Below are positions 43,337 to 50,268 of a stretch of 64,000 bases of DNA, in pieces. The notes beneath the pieces are model-generated. The model was not told where the DNA came from, ran no database searches, and worked only from the letters and a program-made list of their open reading frames with translations. The stretch's first letter is position 1. Each line of letters begins with the position of its first letter. This DNA comes from Candidatus Parcubacteria bacterium. Lineage in GTDB: Bacteria; Patescibacteria; Paceibacteria; UBA6257; HR35. The stretch is from contig BPJI01000001.1 of assembly GCA_026004535.1 (NCBI GenBank), positions 434,001 to 498,000 of the forward strand, in the 5' to 3' direction. Made by a program: the position numbers and the translations under genes.

Positions 43337-43380
43337 TGGTCAATTTTTCTATTGCTACGTAGCAATAGAAAAATTGACCA
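43337..43380. repeat. 44-bp perfect palindrome
   Basis: TGGTCAATTTTTCTATTGCT and its exact complement meet at ACGT, with no mismatch or loop. The centre contains the GCTACGTAGC core found twice elsewhere in this window. It lies between the divergent TrpR-like gene and the DUF72 pseudogene, so it could serve as an operator, a bidirectional terminator or a mobile-element remnant. Confidence 0.92.
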
Positions 43381-43432
43381 AATTAGGGATAATTAAAGAT
43401 GAGTTTTTGATTTATAATTTAATTAAACACAA

Positions 43433-44114
43433 ATGAAAATTTATATTGGTACTTCAGGTTGGCAATATTGGCATTGGAGATGAAAATTTTACCCAGAAAA
43501 TTCAACTTCTAAAGATTTTTTAAAATTTTATTCAAAACATTTCAATACTGTTGAAATTAATACAAGTTTTTATCATTTAACAAAAAAGACAACATTATCG
43601 TCTTTTTACTCATTTTAGAAGATTAAAATTAAATAAAGAAGATAAAAAATTACTATTAGAAACTATCCAAATTTATAAAGTTTTAAAAGAAAAATTAGGA
43701 CCAATTTTAATTCAACTTCCTCCAGGATTAAAATATGATTTAAAATTATTCAAATCATTTATAAATGTTATTAAAAAATTTAAAAAAGTAAAATTTGCTA
43801 TTGAATTTCGTCATAAAACTTGGCTAAATAAAAAAATTTATACTCTATTAAAAAAATACAAAATAGCGTTCGTAATATCTGATTCACCAAGATGGCCAAC
43901 TGATTTTGTTAAAACAACTGATGTGATTTATGTTAGATTTCATGGCAAACCAATTCTTTTTGCTTCAAAATACTCAAAAGAAGAATTAAAAGAATATGCT
44001 GAAAGAATTAAAAAACTAAAACCAAAAATTTTATTTGCTTATTTTAACAATGATGCTGAAGGTTATGCTATTGACAATGCTTTAGAATTTAAAAATTTAT
44101 TTAATTTATCATAA
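43433..44114 (+). pseudogene. DUF72 family protein, inactivated
   Basis: Start MKIYIGTSGWQYWHWR, then TGA at 43481-43483 where DUF72 proteins usually have Gly before FYPE. The frame continues KFYPENSTSKDFLKFYSKHF to NTSFYHLTKKT (about 43590), then about 20 residues are missing and the frame shifts. It resumes YRLFTHFRRL and runs, well conserved, through LGPILIQLPPGLKYDL, FAIEFRHKTW, VYVRFHGKP and LFAYFNNDAEGYA to the stop. With one nonsense codon and an internal deletion/frameshift it is a pseudogene. Its 3' end overlaps the convergent MGMT-Sua5 gene by 52 bases. Confidence 0.88.
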
Positions 44115-44872
44115 TCAGCTCCTCTTCTTATTATTTTTATTTCTTTTTGAGTTAAATCAATTAAAGTTGAAGGTTGACCAGCGAGCCTTCCTCTATCTAA
44201 ATAAAATACTTGGTTATTAAAATATTTCTTTGCTTCATTTATAGTTTTTGCTGGTTCGTATCCTTCCCAATTAGCCGATGGAGCAATTAATGGCCCAGAA
44301 ATTTTTAAAATTTTTAAGATAAATTTATCTTTGGGGGATCTAAAAGCTAAAGTTATTGTTCCACGATGAAGATAAGTAAATTTTTCCGATTTACAAGGAA
44401 AAATGACGCTTATCCTGCTTGGCCAAATTTTCTTTAAAATTTCTTTTTGCCAATCTTGAAGTTGAATTTTGAAAAGTTTTAATTCTCTGATATCTGAAAT
44501 CAAAATTATACAAGGCTTTTTAGGGTTTCTTTTTCTTAATTTATAAACTTTTTCAACTGATTTTTTATTAAAAGCAGATGTACAAATGCCGTAAATTGTA
44601 TCAGTCGGAATAACTCCAATCGCTCCTTCTTTTAAAAGCAGAGCTGCTTTTAACCAATCGAAGTCTTTTCTTCCCAGATATTCACCAACAGTATAATCAC
44701 TTTTAATTACTCGATGACAAGGAATATTTTTGTCTTTGTTTTTCATCATCAAATTTCCAACAACTCTAAAAGCTTTTTCATTACCAACTAATCTAGCAAC
44801 TTGTTTATATGTCAAAAATTTACCAACCGAGATTTTGCTTACAATTTTTAAAACTTTTTCCTTAAAACTCAT
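44063..44872 (-). CDS. MGMT/ATL-like domain fused to a Sua5/YrdC domain
   Basis: 269 residues. Residues 1 to about 78 form the C-terminal DNA-binding domain of O6-alkylguanine-DNA alkyltransferase, with FLTYKQVARLVG, FRVVGNLMMKN and the active site IPCHRVI (Cys52). Residues about 80-269 are TsaC/Sua5, which makes threonylcarbamoyl-AMP for tRNA t6A: GAIGVIPTDTIYGI, RKRNPKKPCIILI, TLAFRSP, PLIAPSANWEG and STLIDL. The junction LLLKEGAIGVI serves as the end of one domain and the start of the next. TATACT stands seven bases before the ATG. Confidence 0.92.
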   Translation of the reverse strand: MSFKEKVLKIVSKISVGKFLTYKQVARLVGNEKAFRVVGNLMMKNKDKNIPCHRVIKSDYTVGEYLGRKDFDWLKAALLLKEGAIGVIPTDTIYGICTSAFNKKSVEKVYKLRKRNPKKPCIILISDIRELKLFKIQLQDWQKEILKKIWPSRISVIFPCKSEKFTYLHRGTITLAFRSPKDKFILKILKISGPLIAPSANWEGYEPAKTINEAKKYFNNQVFYLDRGRLAGQPSTLIDLTQKEIKIIRRGADYDKLNKFLNSKALSIA

Positions 44873-44884
44873 ATATCTTAGTAT

Positions 44885-44928
44885 AGTCTGCGTAGTTCTG
44901 CGTTAGTTCTGCATAAGTCTGCGGTTTA
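44885..44928. repeat. CAGAACT-family half array
   Basis: TCTGCGTAGTTCTGCGTTAG-type units in a single orientation, between the MGMT-Sua5 gene and a DoxX-like gene. A second short run of the family is at 45498-45535. Confidence 0.75.
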
Positions 44929-45450
44929 TTTTAGAATTTTGTATTTTTGAACTAATTTTGTATTTTGCCACCAATTGCCTAAACCTAAATAATTACCTGA
45001 ATTGCTCAAACAAAGAATGGCCATTAAAATTATGTAAATAATATGCTCATCAATTAATGGATTGTGGACTGGAGGTAAAAACCCAGCTAGGTACATTAAA
45101 GCAAGTATTAATCCGCCAAAGAATGTTGAAAGTTTCACAAAAATTCCCAACATCAATCCCAAACCAACTCCTAAAAGACCTAACATAAAAAGCCAATCAA
45201 CAGCTGGATTGCCTGCCATTGCTCTAAAAATTTCAGCAAACGGTCCCTTAACTGCAAATTTCAAAAAACCAAAAGTTGGTGAACCACCATAAAGCCAAGC
45301 ATCTTTACAAAAATAATTCACAACCTGAGTTTGAGCATCGCGACAAGTAGAAAATCCTAAACCAAAAAGCTTGTCTAAAAAAGCCCAAAGAAATATCCAA
45401 CCTAATGAAAGACGCAAAATTCCTAAAATTAATTGTAAATTTTTATTCAT
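44926..45450 (-). CDS. DoxX/DoxD-like membrane protein
   Basis: 174 residues with about four to five membrane helices. LRLSLGWIFLWAFLDKLFGLGF near the N-terminus and the C-terminal NSGNYLGLGNWW fit the DoxX/DoxD (thiosulfate:quinone oxidoreductase small subunit-like) superfamily. The function is unclear; family members are often tied to quinone or redox chemistry. A second DoxX protein (48537-48935) and an NDH-2 enzyme lie nearby. Confidence 0.8.
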   Translation of the reverse strand: MNKNLQLILGILRLSLGWIFLWAFLDKLFGLGFSTCRDAQTQVVNYFCKDAWLYGGSPTFGFLKFAVKGPFAEIFRAMAGNPAVDWLFMLGLLGVGLGLMLGIFVKLSTFFGGLILALMYLAGFLPPVHNPLIDEHIIYIILMAILCLSNSGNYLGLGNWWQNTKLVQKYKILK

Positions 45451-45497
45451 TGTATTTAACTAGAACTAACATAAGAGATTAAATAATTTATTGATTT

Positions 45498-45535
45498 CTG
45501 TAGGTTCTGTATTAGTTCTGTTAGTTCTGTGTGTT
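45498..45535. repeat. CAGAACT-family short array
   Basis: TCTGTAGGTTCTGTATTAGTTCTGTTAG-type units, one orientation, ending at the stop codon of cysS. Confidence 0.7.
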
Positions 45536-46983
45536 TAATTTTTAACAACGACCTTTTTAATAATTGACCCTTGTTTAGTATCTTCAATTTTATAACCAGC
45601 TTCCAATACTTCTTCTCTAATTTTATCAGCTTCCTGCCACTTCCCTTCTTTTCTTAATCTTTCTCTTAATAAAACTTTCTTTTTAATTTCAGCTGGTAAT
45701 TTTTGTTTTGCTAAAAATTCTTTGAATCCTAACCCCAAAATTTTATCAGCCTCTAAAACAAAAATTTTTTTAAATTTTAAATCTTCATCTGACTTTAAAA
45801 TTTCCCATAATTTAGCAATTAATCGAGGAGTATCAAGATCATAATTAACAATATTTAATATTTCTTTAAAAGCAGAATTATGCAGAACTAAATCAGAACT
45901 ACCCAGAGCCGAGACTCGCTTGTCGCCAAATAGTGATTTATACAAATTAATAGAAAGATTAAAGCTGGAGATCGTCTCTAAAAGTAAGTTATATGCATTT
46001 TGAGCTGATTCCATTGCTTGCCAAGTAAAATTCATTTCTGAACGATAATGTGAGGTTAAAACTAAATATCTAAAAGCAAGCGGTTGAAAACCTTTTTTCT
46101 CAATATCTTCTAAAGTAATAATATTTCCTAAACTTTTCGCCATTTTCTCTCCCTCAACTTTTAAAAAATTTACATGAAGCCAATAATTAACAAATTTTTT
46201 ACCAGTTGCTGCTTCTGATTGAGCAATTTCATTAGTATGATGAATATCAATGTGATCAATACCGCCAGTATGAATATCGATTGTTTTACCTAAATATTTC
46301 ATTGACATTGCTGAACATTCAATATGCCAACCAGGAAAACCAATGCCCCAAGGACTTCTCCATTCCATTTGTCTTTTCACATCTTTAGGTGAAAATTTCC
46401 ATAGAGCAAAATCATACGGATTTCTTTTTTCAGGATTTATCTCAACTCTCGCGCCAGCTAATAATTTTTTCCTTTTAATTTGGGCCAATATACCATAATT
46501 TTTAAACTTAGAAGTGTCAAAATAAATGCCATCTGAAATTTTGTAAGTATAGCCCTTTTTTTCTAAAATCTTTATAAGCTCAATCATTTCTTTTATATGC
46601 TGAGTTGCTCGAGGAAACTTAAAAGGAGTTTTGATATTTAATTTTTTAATATCTTCCTTGAAAATTTTTTCAAAATAACGTGCAATTTCCCAAGCAGTTT
46701 TTCTTTTTTCTCTGGCACTTTTTTCAATTTTATCTTCACCAGTATCAGCATCAGAGGTTAAATGTCCAACATCAGTAATGTTAATAATTTGTTTTACTTT
46801 ATAGCCATTATACTCAAGTGTTCTTCTTAAGGTATCGGCAAAAATATAAGCTCTTAAATTACCAATATGAGGTCTTTCATAAACAGTTGGCCCACAATTA
46901 TACATCGTTACTATCTTATCTTTCAAAGGTTTAAATTTTTCTTTTCTTCGAGTTAAGGTATTAAATAGATAAAGAGGCTCCAT
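45535..46983 (-). CDS. cysS: cysteine--tRNA ligase
   Basis: 482 residues from ATG 46983. The catalytic core has MYNCGPTVYERPHIGNLR (HIGH), zinc-site residues (Cys in YNCGP, IECSAMS, HTGGIDHIDIHHTNE) and KMAKSLGN (KMSKS). A DALR-like helical domain and the C-terminal segment WQEADKIREEVLEAGYKIEDT follow. An upstream ATG at 47037 would add an 18-residue unrelated extension; TATAAT seven bases before 46983 supports the shorter form. A short odd stretch near residues 362-380 (FGDKRVSALGSSDLVLHN) contains weak CAGAACT-like sequence. Confidence 0.97.
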   Translation of the reverse strand: MEPLYLFNTLTRRKEKFKPLKDKIVTMYNCGPTVYERPHIGNLRAYIFADTLRRTLEYNGYKVKQIINITDVGHLTSDADTGEDKIEKSAREKRKTAWEIARYFEKIFKEDIKKLNIKTPFKFPRATQHIKEMIELIKILEKKGYTYKISDGIYFDTSKFKNYGILAQIKRKKLLAGARVEINPEKRNPYDFALWKFSPKDVKRQMEWRSPWGIGFPGWHIECSAMSMKYLGKTIDIHTGGIDHIDIHHTNEIAQSEAATGKKFVNYWLHVNFLKVEGEKMAKSLGNIITLEDIEKKGFQPLAFRYLVLTSHYRSEMNFTWQAMESAQNAYNLLLETISSFNLSINLYKSLFGDKRVSALGSSDLVLHNSAFKEILNIVNYDLDTPRLIAKLWEILKSDEDLKFKKIFVLEADKILGLGFKEFLAKQKLPAEIKKKVLLRERLRKEGKWQEADKIREEVLEAGYKIEDTKQGSIIKKVVVKN

Positions 46984-46991
46984 TAATTTAA

Positions 46992-48395
46992 TTATAATTC
47001 GGTAATATCTCTTGGTAAAAATAAATTCAAAATCCAATCAATAAATGTTTTAACTTGATCTCGAAAAGAAATCATTTTGCTTAAATAAACTCCTTTCCAA
47101 ATAAACCAACTAATTAAACCAGAAAATTCAATTCCTTTAATTTCACCTAAGGCATAAAACCTACCAACTGAAATCAAATCGCCAGCATGTTTATAAATAA
47201 ATTTCTGCAATGGTTTATTTTCAATTAAATTTTTAATATTTAAAGCAACTAATTTTGCTTGTCTAACTGCAACTTGAGCTAATTGTGGTAATGGTTTTTG
47301 ATCTTGAATAAAACAACAAACATCACCAATTGCAAAAACATTATCATATACAGAACTACTCAGAACTGATGCAGGACTGACTGAATTATCTTTGGTTGCA
47401 GAACTATACTGAACTGACACTGAACTAACAGAATTATTCTGTGAGTTCTGTATTGGTTCTGTATGTTCTGCATTATTCTGCAAATTCTGTGTAAGTTCAG
47501 CTCTTTCTGCGTCTATTTTCTTTTTCACCTGCAAATATTCATTTAAAACTAGTCTTCCTTTATTATCTTTTTCAACGTTACCAATAATTTCTGGTAAATT
47601 TGGTTCAACTCCTGCTGTCCAAATAACTGTTTTTGTTTCAATAACATTACCGTCATCAAGTTTAATAAAATCTTCACCAACCTCAATTACTCCTTTTTCT
47701 AGTCTAACATCAACTTTTAATTTTTTTAACCTTTCAAGTGCTTTTTGTCTTAATTTTGGAGAAAATTGAGGAATTAATTCTTTGCCTTTTTCGATTAGAA
47801 TTATTTTAACTTGTGAAATTAAATCTGATGAATATAATTTACTAAATGTTTTATAAAACAAATCACTCATTTCACCAGCCAATTCAACTCCTGTTGCTCC
47901 ACCTCCAACAATGACAAAAGTGAGATATTTATTTACCTTTTCTGGATATAAACTTCCTATTTCAAACATATGAACAAATCTATTTTTCAATCTTATAGCG
48001 TCATCAATTGTTTTTAAGGAAAAACTATATTCTTTAGCCCCAGGAATATTGTAATAATTTGTTTTCGAACCTAAGGCAATAACTAGATAATCATAATTAA
48101 CATTATAATCTTCTCTTTCTTTATTTATGTAAACAATTTTGTTCTCTAAATCAATTTTTTCAACTTCTCCATGAACAAAATCAAAATCACAACATCTAAT
48201 AATTTCTCTTATGGGTTCTAGGGCATTATCAATCGAAACTCCGCCAGTAGCAACTTCATGAAGTAAAGGCGTAAAAATAAAATAATTCTTTTTATTCACC
48301 AATACTAATTTTACTTTCTTATTATGAAAAAGTTTATGTAAATGTTTTAAAGCATAAACACCACCAAATCCTCCACCTAAGATTACTATCTTCAT
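46992..48395 (-). CDS. ndh: type II NADH dehydrogenase (NDH-2) with repeat insert
   Basis: About 467 residues from ATG 48395; an ATG at 48425 would add ten residues derived from repeat DNA. FAD-binding MKIVILGGGFGGVYA, NAD-binding FVIVGGGATGVELAGEM, TVIWTAGVEPNLPEI and VFAIGDVC are intact. The C-terminal membrane-binding helices follow. A CAGAACT insert at about residues 292-350 sits in the loop just before FAIGD and encodes AELTQNLQ, NSVSSVSVQ and SVSPASVL. It transfers electrons from NADH to quinone without proton pumping. Confidence 0.93.
   Translation of the reverse strand: MKIVILGGGFGGVYALKHLHKLFHNKKVKLVLVNKKNYFIFTPLLHEVATGGVSIDNALEPIREIIRCCDFDFVHGEVEKIDLENKIVYINKEREDYNVNYDYLVIALGSKTNYYNIPGAKEYSFSLKTIDDAIRLKNRFVHMFEIGSLYPEKVNKYLTFVIVGGGATGVELAGEMSDLFYKTFSKLYSSDLISQVKIILIEKGKELIPQFSPKLRQKALERLKKLKVDVRLEKGVIEVGEDFIKLDDGNVIETKTVIWTAGVEPNLPEIIGNVEKDNKGRLVLNEYLQVKKKIDAERAELTQNLQNNAEHTEPIQNSQNNSVSSVSVQYSSATKDNSVSPASVLSSSVYDNVFAIGDVCCFIQDQKPLPQLAQVAVRQAKLVALNIKNLIENKPLQKFIYKHAGDLISVGRFYALGEIKGIEFSGLISWFIWKGVYLSKMISFRDQVKTFIDWILNLFLPRDITEL
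47345..47518. repeat. CAGAACT-family fold-back array inside ndh
   Basis: On the plus strand, forward units (CAGAACTGATGCAGGACTGA, GAACTGACACTGAACTAACA) are followed by inverted units (GAGTTCTGTATTGGTTCTGT). Read in the ndh frame it gives the same peptides as the mutase and Nudix inserts. Confidence 0.9.
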
Positions 48396-48402
48396 TAAAT
48401 AA

Positions 48403-48530
48403 TCGGAAATAACGGAAACAAACACGGAATGAGCGGAAGAAACGGAAAAAACTCCGTTAATTCCGATAGTCAGCTTCTTCCGTGTTATGTCGTTCTTTCC
48501 GTTAATTCCGTGTTAAGTTCCGCAAGTTCT
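48403..48530. repeat. CGGAA-family fold-back array
   Basis: CGGAAATAACGGAAACAAAC-type units then TTCCGTGTTATGTCGTTCTT-type inverted units. It fills the gap between the DoxX gene and ndh. Confidence 0.82.
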
Positions 48531-48536
48531 GTTAAT

Positions 48537-48935
48537 TTAGAACAAACTAAGACTGAATGGCCAAGGCTGAGGAACAAAGAGTAAGGCTAAAACTCCTGCC
48601 CAGATAGCCATATTCTTCATGAAATTAATCATTTCCATCATTTTCACTTGTGGATCTTGGACCGTCCAAAAATTATGAATCATAAATGTAACAGGCAAAA
48701 AGAAAAGCGTTAGAGCTAAAACTCCGACTTGAATATAAGCACCAAATAAAATTGAAAATCCACCAATTAAAAGTAAAAGACCTGTAACAATGACAGACAA
48801 TTTAGGAGCTGGTACATTTTTAGTTTGAGCATACTGAGACATCATATTCAGATTTTTAAAATGATTAAAACCACTAAACAAAAAATAAAAACCCAAAATT
48901 ACTCTTGAAAGTAGCAGAATGTAATCTGAAATCAT
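48537..48935 (-). CDS. DoxX family membrane protein
   Basis: 132 residues with four membrane helices. LLSRVILGFYFLFSGFNHFKN, AQTKNVPAPKLSVIVTGLLLLIGG and FLPVTFMIHNFW are characteristic of DoxX proteins. The exact role is unknown. It is next to ndh on the same strand, separated by a CGGAA array. Confidence 0.88.
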   Translation of the reverse strand: MISDYILLLSRVILGFYFLFSGFNHFKNLNMMSQYAQTKNVPAPKLSVIVTGLLLLIGGFSILFGAYIQVGVLALTLFFLPVTFMIHNFWTVQDPQVKMMEMINFMKNMAIWAGVLALLFVPQPWPFSLSLF

Positions 48936-48963
48936 CTTTTTTAATTTTTTTAATTCGACCTAA

Positions 48964-50268
48964 TTAAATTTTAGCACAAATTTCTAATAATCTATTATAT
49001 TTTACTACTCTTTCACCTTGTAAAGGAACACCGATTTTAAAATAATCTGCACCAAAAGCAATTCCTAAATCAATTAGCCAATTATCATTTGTTTCGCCAC
49101 TACGATGTGAAAAAATAGTAAATAAATTATTTTCTTTGGCTAATTTAACAAAATTAAATGTTTCAGTTATGGTGCCGATTTGATTAGGTTTGACAATTAC
49201 ACCATCAACAGAATTTTTCTCTAAAGCAATTTTTAATCTTTCAATATTGGTCACTGTTAAATCATCGCCAATTACTTTAAATCCTTCTTTACGAAGTTCA
49301 GCAAATTTTTCAAATTCATTTTCTTTATATGGATCTTCTAAATATTTAACACCCAAAATTTTTAATTTTCGATAAACATTCTTCCAATTAACTATATTTG
49401 TTATTTGATTAGCAGCAATATCAGCTCCAAGCTCAAAATAAAAATTATTACCCGGATGATTACCGGATAAATCCGGTTTATATCCGGGTAAATTATCCGT
49501 ATCCGGTTTAAATCCGGGCAACTTATCCGGTTGTAATCCGGGTAAATTATCCGGTTCATATCCGGATAAATTACTAGTTACTTCTTTTAAATATAAAAAA
49601 GGTTCATAATTATCACTAAAGTTTGTACAAAATGCTCCTTCATCGTTTCTTCCTAATGGTTTAGGCAATTTTTTTTCAATCTGATTAATAATACTAATGA
49701 TCTTAGCGATTAAAAGTTCAAAATATGCAGCATTGAAAGAATTTTTCCGTAAGTTCTGCGTCAGTTCCGTGTAGTGCTGTGTTATTAACCAATATTCCTG
49801 AAAATCTAAATTATTAAAAGAATGCACTCCTCCACCAATAATATTTAAAATTAATCTTAGCATTCGTGTAGACTCGTCCTTATTTATTCGTGTAGATTCG
49901 TTTTTTAAATATTCAAACAACTCCAAATTTTTACTTTTAGCTAGAGCTCGAGCAAAACTGATTGAAACTCCTAAAGTAAAATTACCTCCTAATTTTTCTT
50001 TATTCTTCCCTGCTCTTTCAATTAAAAATTCATCTAATTCATTAAGATTTTGAAAATCTTTATTTTTTATATCTTTCAAAAATTCGCTTAAATTCTTTTT
50101 AATTTTTTCACAATCTAAACAAACAACCTCATGAGAACCGATACTTTTCCCAGAAGGAATTGACGCTTTTTCTTTTATTCCTTCACTTTCAATCTCAACC
50201 TCGATTGTCCATTCTCCTCTTGAGTCTAAAATTTTATTTACTTTTATATCATTTATTTTCATCTTCAA
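48964..50268 (-). CDS. eno: enolase with three in-frame repeat inserts
   Basis: 434 residues. It converts 2-phosphoglycerate to PEP. Conserved elements: ILDSRG, IPSGKSIGSHE, GGVHSFNNLDFQEYW, NDEGAF, YLEDP, GDDLTVTN, VKPNQIGT and SHRSGET, so catalytic residues are kept although several motifs deviate. Three unrelated inserts interrupt it: a TTCGTGTAGA repeat (about residues 121-135, STRINKDESTRM), a CAGAACT piece (about 159-175, ELTQNLRKN) and a CCGGAT array (about 232-273, LPGxxPD repeats). It overlaps the upstream ppsA stop by 20 bases. Confidence 0.96.
   Translation of the reverse strand: MKMKINDIKVNKILDSRGEWTIEVEIESEGIKEKASIPSGKSIGSHEVVCLDCEKIKKNLSEFLKDIKNKDFQNLNELDEFLIERAGKNKEKLGGNFTLGVSISFARALAKSKNLELFEYLKNESTRINKDESTRMLRLILNIIGGGVHSFNNLDFQEYWLITQHYTELTQNLRKNSFNAAYFELLIAKIISIINQIEKKLPKPLGRNDEGAFCTNFSDNYEPFLYLKEVTSNLSGYEPDNLPGLQPDKLPGFKPDTDNLPGYKPDLSGNHPGNNFYFELGADIAANQITNIVNWKNVYRKLKILGVKYLEDPYKENEFEKFAELRKEGFKVIGDDLTVTNIERLKIALEKNSVDGVIVKPNQIGTITETFNFVKLAKENNLFTIFSHRSGETNDNWLIDLGIAFGADYFKIGVPLQGERVVKYNRLLEICAKI
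49449..49572. repeat. CCGGAT-family fold-back array inside eno
   Basis: ACCCGGATGATTACCGGATA is followed at once by ATCCGGTTTATATCCGGGTA, a near-perfect 40-bp palindromic unit, then further inverted units. It is open in the enolase frame and in the same frame as the aminopeptidase insert. Confidence 0.92.
49742..49790. repeat. CAGAACT-family insert inside eno
   Basis: CGTAAGTTCTGCGTCAGTTC and related bases. The enolase-strand peptide is TELTQNLRKN, matching the mutase and NDH-2 inserts. Confidence 0.8.
49862..49906. repeat. short direct repeat inside eno
   Basis: Two copies of ATTCGTGTAGA(C/T)TCGT about 26 bp apart, encoding NESTR and DESTR on the gene strand. A third repeat type in the same gene. 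Confidence 0.75.

Noticed and set aside
6753..43483. TGA recoded as glycine or tryptophan (codes 25 or 4)
   Set aside because: Many intact genes end in TGA with ATGA overlaps (mltG, znuA, znuC), long genes such as uvrB and pheT have no in-frame TGA, and one of the two candidate genes also has a deletion and frameshift.
45880..45935. CAGAACT-type insert in cysS
   Set aside because: Only two or three weak matches without inverted partners; the segment could be ordinary linker sequence.
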